A stretch of 64,000 nucleotides of DNA, taken from the NCBI GenBank assembly GCA_022495005.1, contig JAGYXB010001324.1:3596001-3660000 (forward strand), written 5' to 3'. Numbering within the stretch: position 1 is the first letter of the stretch; each line of letters begins with the position of its first letter. Below, piece after piece: positions 50,501 to 57,699 of this stretch. The notes under the pieces are model-generated. The model worked only from the letters and a program-made list of their open reading frames with translations. It made no database searches and had not been told where the DNA came from. Made by a program: the position numbers and the translations under genes. Source of the DNA: Rhyacophila brunnea (lineage: Eukaryota > Arthropoda > Insecta > Trichoptera > Rhyacophilidae).

Positions 50501-52679
50501 TACGTAAGTGAAACTAAATGGCGCAATAGTGCGACCGCAAACAAAAGAGCCTCGTCCCAGAATAGCTTGCGCATCATTAGTTTGTTCCTCACAAAAAATT
50601 GTGCCAGATATCTAGAATTTTTTGCAGCATCAGCCTCAGGGATCTCATTAATAATTTAATTAGTTAAATGTAATTTCATTAGACTTCATGCTTCTATGTA
50701 TGCTAAGTATAAATAAAAAAATAGATTTAACTACAGTAAGTGGTTTTATAAAGATTTATTCTGCCAAACTTAGAGAAAGTCTGCCATCGAATATTTGGTA
50801 AGTAATTATTAGTATGTGCTTTAACTTGCTGTAACTCTGCTTTATAAATTTTATAAAGTAAAGCTACTTCCCTACCTATTTTATAAATCACCATTACTGT
50901 GGAACCGGTGGGTGGTTAGAAACTTTGCTATTAACAGAGATACATAAGTAGGTACACGTAAACGGTAGGTATAAAAAGGTTGACTACCCCTTGTTAGACA
51001 GCTAACTTATTGTAACAATTATAATATCTCAATACATAAATATGATAAACTACCCTTAACTACCGATAGCCGCCGATAACAGCCTTGTGTGTAGAATGGA
51101 TGCGCATAAGTATGTACTCAATTAAATTAGAGATTACAATTGATTTTGATTTTTTTAAATATACCTACTAAAATATTATTATATACTAGGTATTTTCAAT
51201 AAAAAGTAAATAACATATTATTGTTTTCTTTTTAATCTTTAGGTTAATTCCTTGTGAATGACGTCTTTTATATTATAGAAATAAAATTTTTCATAACATT
51301 ATGCACAATGAATAATTTTTCTAATAAAAAACAGTTCAATGAATTAAACTCAGTGGTGTTCAAACTTTTATGTGTCACGGCACCACCGGCACCCTATGTC
51401 ATGGTCCTGAAAATACCAATTAGTCAGATGGGTTTGATATTCATGTAGTTCCTCAATTTTATCTCTGAATAGTTTGAAATGCTGTCTTATTCAAATTCAT
51501 AATATCGTGTCCATTTCACCTCGATTTTCTGTCAATTCGAATTTTGAAATTCAATTTCCTCAAATCATCCAAAACTGGATGTACCAACATCAGCTGTCCA
51601 CTAATCCAACGACATTGAAGTCCATATATTTAAAGTTATTTAGTTCTGGTTTTACCTTTTTTTATGACTTGTATTTTTTTATTTACATAATAATTTATTA
51701 TGATAGCTTATCTTTAAAATGTTTTTTCCTACTCTATTTACTATTTTTTTATTGTTTTTATTATTATGAGGATTGTTTATGTATATCGGTACTGTGATGG
51801 CAGACGGTTATAACTGCAGATTTTCACTTTTTAAGTTTTCTTCCAAATTGTACATTCTTTGATGTGGCAAAATATTAGAGCTGCAACTTTATTGGTTACA
51901 AAGTAATGTTAAAAGATATCTGCATCTGATCAAATATAAAAACTGTTGATATGGCAAAAAGATATATCCGCTTAAAATGCAAGATAACAATAAAATTTAA
52001 ATTTTTTTAAAAGAAAAATGATTAAAGGTTTTTGTTAGGATACTAATATCGCTTATTTTGATATAAGAGACTTCAAAATATGTTATAAACTAACTTGTCA
52101 TACTGATTTCAAAACTTTGTTTTTGCTCTCCTGTAAAATTGTGTTCAAAACAGCAATTATAACTGTTTGCTATCACAGCACAGGTATGCCATGTTCAAGT
52201 AAAACCAAAGGCTTTGTAAATTGTTATTCTAAGGTAAACAAATAATTTTAAAATAAAGTTGATCGTTGGTATTTCGAATGTCACATTATAGTCTTCATAA
52301 TAGGGGATGATAACTGATATAGCTATATAATAGAATACAAAATTGTGTAATTATATATAATTATCACTTAAATAAAATTGTTGATCCAGGTGGAATTGGC
52401 CCCAGGGACTACCCGCATGCCAGTTCGCTGAAACATTTCCTTTTGGCTAAGGCAGCTGGGTAAATGGCAATATTATTAACATTGGCATCTATTTTTTTCA
52501 GTTATTTGGTTTCCGGCGATGCAGATGGCAAATGCTACATCTGGGACTGGAAGACGACGAAGCTATACAAGAAGTGGAAAGCGCACGATGGAGTGTGCAT
52601 ATCAGCTCTATGGCACCCTCATGAGCCCAGCAAAGTCCTCACAGCCGGTTGGGATGGACTCATCAAGTATTGGGACTGA
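23404..52679 (+). CDS. CDC40: Pre-mRNA processing factor 17 (CDC40/PRP17), WD40 splicing factor, 10 exons
   Basis: Exons 23404-23571, 25346-25619, 27351-27498, 31527-31642, 34084-34298, 34923-35031, 35298-35452, 35670-35803, 37944-38165 and 52502-52679 join with matching phases into 572 residues; the human protein has 579. The N-terminal half has the family blocks [26 protein letters not shown] and the charged AKRQKRGK stretch. From about residue 275 seven WD repeats form the propeller ([50 protein letters not shown]). In the family it joins the spliceosome for the second catalytic step. The start ATG is followed by an acidic Ser-rich segment as in other insects. Introns 3 and 9 hold several transposons; intron 9 is 14.3 kb. 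Donors of introns 3 (GTTATT) and 5 (GTCATT) are weak. Confidence 0.95.
24251..24850. mobile_element. Possible MITE in CDC40 intron 1
   Basis: TAAGGCCTGAGTG at 24251 faces its inverted copy CACTCAGACCTTA ending at 24850 (one mismatch). No target duplication is recognised and the interior has no coding sense. Confidence 0.4.
25346..25619 (+). CDS. CDC40: CDC40 exon 2
   Basis: Acceptor TTTTCAG, donor GTAAAT. Encodes the strongly conserved [15 protein letters not shown] and [13 protein letters not shown] blocks. Confidence 0.93.
26126..26582. mobile_element. Pogo/Tigger-like MITE, 457 bp, TA flanks, in CDC40 intron 2
   Basis: The left end CAGTCGAACTCGGTTATTAC and the right end (reverse complement AAGTCGAACTTGGTTATTAC) agree, with TA on either side. 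Internal ATAACGAGC-type motifs resemble the ends. CAGTCGAAC ends are typical of pogo-related elements. A loose CAGTCGAACCTCG fragment also lies near 34826. Confidence 0.75.
27351..27498 (+). CDS. CDC40: CDC40 exon 3
   Basis: Acceptor TAGTTTCAG. Encodes [13 protein letters not shown]. The frame and the family alignment place the donor at GTTATT, joining to VLKPSDEE in exon 4; the donor is a poor consensus match. Confidence 0.85.
27650..28180 (-). pseudogene. Reverse-transcriptase fragment of an RTE-like non-LTR element
   Basis: Read on the - strand: [20 protein letters not shown] with the catalytic FADD (about 28083-28109), then after a frameshift [18 protein letters not shown] and [14 protein letters not shown]. 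This is the palm-to-thumb order of RTE-type reverse transcriptases. Only the 3' third of the ORF remains. It lies in CDC40 intron 3, beside the piggyBac insertion. Confidence 0.75.
28176..28249 (-). repeat. Left copy of an inverted repeat pair around the piggyBac element
   Basis: TCATACGTATTTGTTTTCAT through TTTACAGACGGTGT matches, reversed, the block at 31236-31309. Two dispersed repeat copies lie in opposite orientation on the two sides of the transposon, outside its TTAA borders. Confidence 0.7.
28414..31080 (+). mobile_element. piggyBac element, 2,667 bp, TTAA target duplication
   Basis: TTAA at 28410-28413 and 31081-31084 borders inverted ends beginning CCT and sharing the GCCC core (left CCTGATAGCTGCCC, right reversed CCTTTTAACAGCCC). 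It encloses one transposase frame on the + strand. Length, TTAA preference and coding content all fit piggyBac. It lies in CDC40 intron 3 in the same orientation as the gene. Confidence 0.88.
29071..30729 (+). pseudogene. piggyBac transposase with a single in-frame stop before the Cys-rich tail
   Basis: Starts at ATG 29071 with the acidic N-terminus; the upstream open frame lacks an ATG. Reads 490 residues to TAA at 30541-30543. The DDE_Tnp_1_7 (PGBD) domain keeps the catalytic Asp residues in [12 protein letters not shown] (D224), LYIDNWYSS (D305) and AVDRSD (D408, D411), spaced as in active piggyBac. Past the stop the same frame continues for 61 codons to TAG at 30727, encoding the Cys-rich zinc-binding tail (CYVC, LCKQC, LCFEPCF, FH), which contacts the element ends. 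One nonsense codon is thus the only visible lesion in about 550 codons. Readthrough or a tail-less domesticated protein are alternatives; a recently dead copy is simplest. Confidence 0.88.
31236..31309 (+). repeat. Right copy of the inverted repeat pair around the piggyBac element
   Basis: AACCAACACCATCTGTAAAT and the following AACAAATACGTATGAC are the reverse complement of 28176-28249 with a few changes. Confidence 0.7.
31527..31642 (+). CDS. CDC40: CDC40 exon 4
   Basis: Acceptor ATTTTGCAG, donor GTAAGA. Encodes [12 protein letters not shown] and EEKSILH, conserved in the family. Confidence 0.93.
31683..31886 (-). mobile_element. Decayed SINE, family A-like
   Basis: The segment with GGCATAGACCCAATGAGTGA and CGATCCTCGTAAAACAA resembles the body of the SINE at 33606-33948 (GGACCTAATAGGTTGAGCAA, TTTCTCGTAAAAAACAA). 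Diverged and without clear ends; strand unsure. Confidence 0.35.
31887..33594. other. CDC40 intron 4 interior, nothing recognised
   Basis: AT-rich sequence with no coding frame, no convincing inverted ends and no SINE boxes that I can see. Confidence 0.5.
33606..33948 (+). mobile_element. SINE, family A, full-length copy with 11-bp target duplication
   Basis: GAGAATTAAAT flanks both sides (33595-33605 and 33949-33959), the mark of LINE-driven insertion. The tRNA-like head has the A-box region GGCCGCGTGGCTTAAGC and B-box GGTTCGAATCC (about 33749). About 100 bp of extra sequence separates the boxes, also present in the copy at 10054. The body ends GATCGGACATGGTC plus a purine-rich tail. Confidence 0.9.
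34084..34298 (+). CDS. CDC40: CDC40 exon 5
   Basis: Acceptor TTTCTTCAG, donor GTCATT (weak). Encodes [21 protein letters not shown] and the first WD repeat, [13 protein letters not shown] to SASMDCRVK. Confidence 0.92.
34923..35031 (+). CDS. CDC40: CDC40 exon 6
   Basis: Acceptor GTTTTAG, donor GTCAGT. Encodes [17 protein letters not shown] and [17 protein letters not shown]. Confidence 0.93.
35298..35452 (+). CDS. CDC40: CDC40 exon 7
   Basis: Acceptor TTTGACAG, donor GTAAGT. Encodes [14 protein letters not shown], then the [13 protein letters not shown] block. Confidence 0.94.
35670..35803 (+). CDS. CDC40: CDC40 exon 8
   Basis: Acceptor ATTTTCAG, donor GTAAAT. Encodes [20 protein letters not shown] and [10 protein letters not shown]. 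Confidence 0.95.
36091..36330. mobile_element. MITE with TA flanks, 240 bp, CDC40 intron 8
   Basis: TTGCACTGAACT at the left is mirrored by AGTTCAGTGCAA at the right; TA lies outside both. The resemblance extends inward over TTTACACGG / CCGTGTGAAA. The TA flanks suggest the Tc1/mariner/pogo group. Confidence 0.75.
36697..37438. mobile_element. Non-autonomous hAT element, 742 bp, perfect 8-bp target duplication
   Basis: GCCTAGTC flanks both sides (36689-36696, 37439-37446). The ends CAGGGTTGGCAAAC and (reversed) TAGGGATGGCGAAC pair with few mismatches, and CATGCCA / CGTGCCAT motifs lie just inside. No transposase frame remains. Confidence 0.88.
37513..37560 (+). mobile_element. 3' end fragment of a family A SINE
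   Basis: GGAGGCCCATATGACCTTGG and ATCGGATATGGTCAAAAG match the terminal part of the SINE at 33606-33948. The rest of the copy is missing. Confidence 0.6.
37716..37860 (+). mobile_element. Decayed family B SINE
   Basis: CGTGGTACAATGTGCAAGGC, GCTGCTCACCC and ATATGTGATTTTCCCAAATC follow the order of the SINE at 11057-11251 with many changes; the B box is degraded. Confidence 0.5.
37944..38165 (+). CDS. CDC40: CDC40 exon 9
   Basis: Acceptor ATTTTCAG, donor GTGAGA. Encodes [24 protein letters not shown] and [17 protein letters not shown]. Confidence 0.95.
39355..39696. mobile_element. TTAA-flanked non-autonomous element, copy A
   Basis: Flanked by TTAA (39351-39354, 39697-39700). From AAATCGTGTAAAGATGACTA to the end TGAGGTATAGCC it matches copy B at 48589-48962. 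TTAA duplications suggest piggyBac-type transposition. Confidence 0.7.
40405..40790 (+). repeat. Tandem repeat, three copies of about 110-130 bp
   Basis: ATGCGTTCCTATACCATTCA recurs at 40405 and 40535, and with two changes at 40642. Each is followed by CCGATTGCGAT(G/A)AAACTTT, a GTTG...CACACCC segment and a CTTCTTCTATTCT-rich stretch. Confidence 0.85.
42768..43101. mobile_element. Decayed hAT element
   Basis: Left end CAGTGGTTGACAACC and right end (reversed) AGCGATGCACAAACC, with GGGCCGCA...GCGGCCCTCAGGCCAC inside, a layout common in animal hAT elements. The 8-bp flanks no longer match well. Confidence 0.6.
44275..44485 (+). mobile_element. SINE, family A-like, without the extra box spacer
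   Basis: Head GCAATGGCCGGGCAGGTAAC, B-box-like GGGCTCAAATTCCAG, and body CAGACCTAACAGGTCGATCA followed by GAATCGGGTATGGT and an A run. The two boxes are close together, unlike the copies at 10054 and 33606. Confidence 0.65.
45763..46148. repeat. Block of repeated GACCAG/CTGGTC palindromes (nested MITE-like)
   Basis: Opens with the palindromes GGTCTCGAGACC and GACCAGTCGCGCGACTGGTC. GCGACCAG or GCGACTGGTC then recurs about ten times up to 46130. GTGTGGC follows the motif at three places (about 45917, 46052, 46134), suggesting several nested copies of one short element. A (TAA)n tract lies at about 45840. Confidence 0.65.
46856..47045 (+). mobile_element. SINE, family B, copy with GATA tail
   Basis: GCGGTGCGTAAGGCGTTGGC, GGGTCCGATCCCGGTGAGGA and CTCAAAGCCTGGGGGTTTGT follow the copy at 11057. 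The tail is GATAGATAG rather than poly(A), after a distinct GGCCCTCTCGGCCTATTG stretch. Confidence 0.8.
47602..48175. mobile_element. TA-flanked MITE, 574 bp, with 35-bp inverted ends
   Basis: The left end TCGTCACCGTTCAGGCAAAA continues identically for over 30 bp in the reverse complement of the right end. TA flanks both sides (47600-47601, 48176-48177). Inside, AAAAGTCAC or AAAAGTCA(T/C) recurs several times. The well-preserved ends suggest a fairly young element. Confidence 0.9.
48589..48962. mobile_element. TTAA-flanked non-autonomous element, copy B
   Basis: TTAA on both sides (48585-48588, 48963-48966). Ends GGCGATACTTCAGT and (reversed) GGCTATACCTCAGT agree at 12 of 14 positions. The interior matches copy A at 39355-39696. 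Confidence 0.8.
49426..50140 (+). repeat. Diverged direct repeat pair (49426-49520 and 50047-50140)
   Basis: CCCGTTTACACGTGCATAGA in the first copy and CCCGTTTACGCATGGATTTA in the second start parallel runs, each ending in GTTGCAAG. They may be two remnants of one element; no ends are seen. Between them only AT-rich DNA. Confidence 0.5.
50330..50993. mobile_element. Non-autonomous hAT element, about 660 bp
   Basis: Left end CAGGGGTAGTCAACCTGG and right end (reversed) CAAGGGGTAGTCAACCT agree. Left flank GTTTAGAG and right flank GTTAGACA are an imperfect 8-bp duplication. Internal CCGTCCACTAGTGG and, near the right end, CCGGTGGGTGG are GC-rich. It resembles widely shared animal hAT families by its ends, from memory only. 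Confidence 0.75.
52502..52679 (+). CDS. CDC40: CDC40 exon 10 (terminal)
   Basis: Acceptor TTTTTTTCAG, stop TGA at 52677-52679. Encodes [19 protein letters not shown], then WHPHEPSKV and the last blade [10 protein letters not shown], ending exactly as the family does. Confidence 0.95.
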
Positions 52680-54727
52680 AATGACATTTATGAACATAGA
52701 CAACTTGACTTATTAATTCACATTGAAGATAATAAATGTCATGATATTTTTATTCTCTGTGGTTTCATTCTTTGAGTTTTGTGAGTTAAAAGTGTATCAT
52801 TAGCCTGAATAAATCCACTGCCGAATGATGGCATCCACTGGAGGTGGGAAAACTGGTCGATTTTGAAGACTAAGTATACTTACTACCGGTATAAAAAAAT
52901 ACTTAGTATCAAAATTTGTTCCAAAATACTTACTAGTATTTGGAATACCATAATATAGTAGCTCATCACATTCCCGAGGGAATATGCTTCTACAGAAAAT
53001 TTATGACCTATTGTGCATACACAAGATGATGTCATTTGCATGCATAGACTAATAAATTAAAATATAATTGTATTCAAATGCTATCTCGCTGGCGCGCATT
53101 TAATGTCGATAGTATTGAAAGTCTACAACTAGCGAGTGAGACTCGCGATGATATCATCAGTTTTTTGGAACAAGTTTATTGGGCCACACATACTGAGTAT
53201 GGGTAGTTTCATCCGATACTTGAGTACACAAACTGGTGACAGTATTCCCAGCTCACCTCTAGCATCCACCTTGAGCGGCTGATTCCATTCCTCTCGGTCA
53301 TGTGCATGTGTTGCTGTGCACTTCCGTAGACCTATTTCATCAAACCTGTTGGCGCTAAGGCTACTTTTCATAAGTTTTCTACCTCTCAGGTACCACTGGA
53401 AAATTAAATTTGTCCAATCGATAAGACTCTTCTTCGGGTTATATGTTCTGCTCATCCATGTTAATTGCGCCAAAATTTTAAAATTACTACTATTCTACTT
53501 ATTCACTCAACTCACCCTGAAAGAGTAGAGTGAATGGCCGACGACTAATTCCAATACCCAATGAAACAAAACATCGTTATGAAACCTCCATATCGCCATC
53601 GCTCTTGGATAATACATTCAGAGTAAGTAGTCTTTCTTTGAATTTGATAAAATATTTAATTTTACAACGTTTTTATTAGATCGTATTCTTATTTGTCCGG
53701 TGGTTGTTTATCCGGTACAAATCTTGCAATCGATTTTTAACTAACTTCCCGACTAGCTAGACATTTGAAACTTTTAGAATATATCAGAACACAATGCCAA
53801 TGCATTTTTTTAATACTTTTAGCCATCTTTAAGTAGAATTGAATTCATTTTCAGTTAATTCTGTTTTGTAGGAAAAGTTATTTCGGAAGAAATCCGTAAT
53901 CCAATCCACTATTATTGGTTGCTAGGGTCTGGGGTCCTAGCAACTAAATTATTAATGTATACGTGCGTTACTATGAAAATCAATATGATTGTCAAAATGA
54001 CATTTCAGTATTATTTCTACCAAATACAAATTTTTTTGATCGTTTAAGCTAGTCAAGTTTATATGATTCAACAGAAAATTTAAAAACGTATATAAAAAGT
54101 TTTTTTTATCTTGTAATTATTTATATATTATGTAATTAAGTCCTAGGTATATCAAATTATTTCATGCAATAAAATGTAAAATGTACATGAATTATAATGG
54201 TTGTGTCATTTCTGTTAGATAGTTGTTATTGTAAAAAGATAATTTGATTCTTTGGAGCGTTACCTGTCAATATTAAGTATGCTAATTAATCAATTAATTA
54301 CGCACTCTGTTTAAAAAATGTATTTCAACAATTTTAAATAATTTGAATAAGATTTGTCAATATTGTGTTTTCTATTTTTTTTGGCTTCTTATTGATCCAA
54401 GACTACTTTCTCGGAAAACGCCTTGACCTCGAACAGGTTTGTTATGTGCTTTATAAAAAAATAATCAGGCTAATATTTTTTCATTCATTTATATAGTTAA
54501 TCATAATTTATTAGATAGGTACTCATTTTTGTAAACTTAGATTTGTATTATCAGACAACATGCTGTCCTAGTTATTTATTAGATATAAGAATGATTATTA
54601 TGGTGAGAGAATACAGTAAAATGTTAACAAAAAATTATCCATGATCACCAATAATGATGTTGTTCAAATAAAATCGCACGATAATCATTGTTAATAAATT
54701 AAAGATGATCATTCATTTAGAATAAAA
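52680..54727. other. CDC40 / ALAS convergent intergenic region
   Basis: AATAAA at 52731 ends CDC40. On the - strand at about 53200-53400, a short stretch with LRKCTATHAHDREEW resembles the C-terminal tail of RTE retrotransposons, weakly. The remainder is AT-rich without recognised features. Confidence 0.5.
52731..52736 (+). terminator. CDC40 poly(A) signal
   Basis: AATAAA 52 bp after the stop codon, the first in the 3' flank. Confidence 0.65.
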
Positions 54728-54733
54728 TTTATT
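54728..54733 (-). terminator. ALAS poly(A) signal
   Basis: TTTATT on the + strand reads AATAAA on the gene strand, about 165 bp after the ALAS stop. Confidence 0.55.
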
Positions 54734-54895
54734 GATAAATAACACAAAAATATACATATATCACGACAGGAAGACAATGTTTTACATTATAATTTGCTAT
54801 TATGATTAATATATTACTCTACGCTGCGCGTTAAAATTAAATTGAAAATATTCAACAGGCGATGGACGTTAGACGTCGAGACACATCTTTCTCTT

Positions 54896-56368
54896 TTATC
54901 TCTCTGTAGTTTGATATTTGGCGAGGGGCAGACCGAGGCGGCGCCAAACGATCAGCATGTCACGAATGAATTCATCCATCATTGGCGGCGTGTGGTGCGG
55001 TGTGGGCGCCAGCCGCAGCTTCTCCTCGCCGCGCGCCACCGTCGGATAGTTGATGGCCTGGATGTAGTGACCGAACTCCCTCAGCAGCAGATCAGAGATC
55101 ATCGTCGACATCTCGGGGTTTCCGATCTTGATGGGAATGATGTGGCTGGGGGTAGCCTCCACAGGGATCCCCGCCTCCGCCAGGGAACGCTTCATGTAGT
55201 GGACGTTGGCCTGGTGCTTTTCCCGCAGGCGTCGGCCTTCCGGCCCCGATAGCAAGCGGACGGCGGTCAGCGCCCCCGCCAGGATGGCGGGCGGCAAGGA
55301 CGTTGTGAAGATGAAGCCGGCTGCGTATGAACGGACCATGTCCACCAGCTGGGAGGAGCCTGCGATGTACCCGCCCATGTTGCCGAAAGCCTTTCCTAGG
55401 GTGCCAGATATAATGTCCATGTGAAGTTCCTGGCCATCCCTTTCGCCGACGCCGGCACCGCGCTCCCCGTAGAGACCGACGGCGTGCACCTCATCCACAA
55501 AGGTGAGGGCTCCGCGCTCCTTGGCCACGCGGTTCATCTCCTCCAGCGGGCAGACGGCCCCACTCATGGAGTGCACTGTTTCGAATGCCACGATCTTAGG
55601 CGTCTCGGATGCCACCTGCCCGAGCAACGATGCCAGGTGCGCCGGGTCATTGTGGCGAAATATGTGCTTCGGGGCGCCGCTGTTGCGGATGCCCTGAATC
55701 ATGGATGCATGATTGCCCTCGTCAGAAAAGACATGGCAGCCGGGCAGGGCTTTGGCAAGAGTGTACAGTGTGGAGTCATTGGCCACATAGCATGACGTGA
55801 AGAGCAAGGCGGCCTCCTTGCCGTGCAAATGTGCCAGGGCCGCCTCCAGTTTCTCGTGGTAGACGGAGTTGCCGGAAATGTTCCGGGTGCCCCCGGCGCC
55901 TGCACCATATTTCCGTAGCGCCTCCGAGGCAGCCGCCTTAACCTCCGGATGGCACGACATCCCCAGGTAGTCGTTGGAGCACCACACGGTGATGGGGCGC
56001 TCCCCGGACGAATACTCCAGGGCCCCCGGGAATTTTCCCTCTGCGGCTAGCCTGTTCACCTTCTTGAACACTCTGTACGAGTGGTCTGCCTTCTTCAGCG
56101 CAATCTGAATCCGGAAAAAGTCCTCGTAGGGAAACCTCTTGGAAGAATCGTCGGGGGTCTCCCTGGGGACTTCCTTCGGGGCCCTACTGGCCGTTGAGGC
56201 GGCCCGACCGCCCGCGGGCCGACTCGCGTCGGAGCCATCGGTGCGCCCGTCGAAGGTAGCGATCGTCCTGGACACCGCGGGGCAATGCTGCCCGTACTGC
56301 TTCAGCAGCCGTCCCCCATGACTCTTGACGTAACCGACGGTCAGCGAATTGACAAAAGGACACGGCAT
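54896..56368 (-). CDS. ALAS: 5-aminolevulinate synthase, mitochondrial; single exon
   Basis: 490 residues in one exon, ATG at 56368, TAA at 54896. It catalyses the first and limiting step of haem synthesis, glycine plus succinyl-CoA to 5-aminolevulinate, with PLP in the mitochondrial matrix. The alpha-oxoamine synthase fold is complete: YEDFF at 81-85, WCSNDYLGM at 129-137, [12 protein letters not shown] at 155-166, [11 protein letters not shown] at 291-301 and the PLP-lysine K326 in SGTLGKAFG. Cys-Pro haem-regulatory motifs lie at residues 3-4 and 29-30, in the presequence, so feedback by haem is likely. The enzyme core is full length; the presequence is shorter than in flies (about 540 residues overall) or humans. 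GC content is far above the flanks. No introns: either an ancestral state or a retrocopy that became the working gene. Confidence 0.95.
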   Translation of the reverse strand: MPCPFVNSLTVGYVKSHGGRLLKQYGQHCPAVSRTIATFDGRTDGSDASRPAGGRAASTASRAPKEVPRETPDDSSKRFPYEDFFRIQIALKKADHSYRVFKKVNRLAAEGKFPGALEYSSGERPITVWCSNDYLGMSCHPEVKAAASEALRKYGAGAGGTRNISGNSVYHEKLEAALAHLHGKEAALLFTSCYVANDSTLYTLAKALPGCHVFSDEGNHASMIQGIRNSGAPKHIFRHNDPAHLASLLGQVASETPKIVAFETVHSMSGAVCPLEEMNRVAKERGALTFVDEVHAVGLYGERGAGVGERDGQELHMDIISGTLGKAFGNMGGYIAGSSQLVDMVRSYAAGFIFTTSLPPAILAGALTAVRLLSGPEGRRLREKHQANVHYMKRSLAEAGIPVEATPSHIIPIKIGNPEMSTMISDLLLREFGHYIQAINYPTVARGEEKLRLAPTPHHTPPMMDEFIRDMLIVWRRLGLPLAKYQTTER

Positions 56369-56488
56369 TTCGAAACTATTGACGTCGCGAATTACGTGTG
56401 CGGAATTGGGTCGGAGAAAGTTTCCCGACTGACGTCCGTTCGTTTGGTTCGGTTGACGAATTATGCGAGACGTCCCGACGTAAGCTAC

Positions 56489-56496
56489 TATTTAAA
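56489..56496 (-). promoter_or_regulatory. Possible TATA-like box of ALAS
   Basis: TTTAAATA on the gene strand, about 120 bp before the start codon. Several CpG sites and a TGACGTC (CREB-like half-palindrome, about 56380) lie between. Position only; no transcript evidence. Confidence 0.3.
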
Positions 56497-56552
56497 CGCA
56501 GACACAGGAAGCTGTCACAGCTATCTGTCAGTGTCAAAAACGGTGGCGGGGC

Positions 56553-56992
56553 CAGTGTTGCCATTTTTTTGCCACTGAATTATAGTACGCGTTGTCTTCG
56601 GTTGACTATGTATTCGCATTGGTTTGTTACTCACAAAAAAAAAACAGGGAATTTGAGAAATTCCGGCGCTTTTTTTATCTTCCAGGCAAAAATTGTCTAC
56701 TGGCGAGGCAAAGTCGAGGATTACCTCTTTCGGACATTTTTTTCTCGGCTCACCAATTATTTTTCCTCCATTATTAAATTACAATATTTCTCATCAAAAT
56801 ATAGAGCATATATATTAACGAAATTATAGCACTTTTGACATATTTTTAATATAGAAATGAAATCAAAAATAAGTACATTATTTTATCAGATATTCAAAAT
56901 CTTTGACGTAGGTACTATTACTTTTTAATATCGTACCAAACTTATAGTACAAAATATACTATAACTTTACTATAGTACGATTGACAACATTG
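56553..56992. repeat. AT-rich repeat with TATAGTAC motifs, upstream of ALAS
   Basis: The left edge CAGTGTTGCCA and right edge TGACAACATTG are inverted copies (about 9 of 11). TATAGTAC occurs near both edges (56580, 56943, 56971). It shares its right end with the repeat at 20461-21175. It starts about 185 bp before the ALAS start codon. Confidence 0.5.
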
Positions 56993-57699
56993 TAGCGGGT
57001 GAGGAAAGGTATGGTGTAATGTTTAAAATGCCGGTTTCGGTCGCTAGTGCGCACGACGTCATGTACGCCAAAATATCAGATGACATGACGCAGTAGAATA
57101 TTTTATTACGTATATTGATCAAATAAACGCTACCGTCGTGACCCCGAGCTTCGCCTGCAGTACCTTACATCGCCTATTTTAGTTAAACCTAAAAATTACC
57201 CTTCTTTCTTTGACAATGGCATTCCTACTATCTTTCCAAAGATATATTTTTTTATAGTGGTAATATTTGTGCCAAAATTTGAATCTAACTTCATGTGGAT
57301 GTGTCAGGAAAACACGTTTGTTTGTGATGCGGGAGTGTCGAGTTACGAATTGTCTTACAAAAATTTGTCTGTAAAATGAATCTGTTGAAGGTAAGTTATT
57401 ATTTTTGTATTCTATAGGTTTAATGAAGTTTTATATTTATAAATTGAAAACATTTAGAACTCTATCTTTGATTATAAGCATTTAATTTGAATTAATAAGA
57501 GACTCGAGCCTTTTCCCGCCAAAGTGATCCCAGCTTCGCCTACGCGTAGTGTGTACTTTTTATTATTTAAATTCCATGAATTATGTTTTTGAAATATCTG
57601 TATTAAAAAAATATGTCTGCATGATATTGTCAACAAATATTACTTATTAACTACATAAGTATATTTTTTGTTTCAGAAAAAATATTCCGTGCGAAGAAA

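Larger units (their letters stand above)
38166..52501 (+). other. CDC40 intron 9, 14.3 kb, rich in mobile elements
   Basis: No host exon is seen. It holds two TTAA-flanked relatives, a TA MITE, two hAT elements, two SINEs, a tandem repeat and the GACCAG-rich block, listed separately. The stretches 38166-39350, 40800-42767, 43102-44270 and 51000-52501 show only AT-rich sequence, with a possible stray hAT left end (CAGTGGTGTTCAAAC) at 51351. Confidence 0.8.

Noticed and set aside
53129..53473. 114-codon - strand frame as a host gene
   Set aside because: Only a weak likeness to an RTE retrotransposon tail; no start context or splice pattern.
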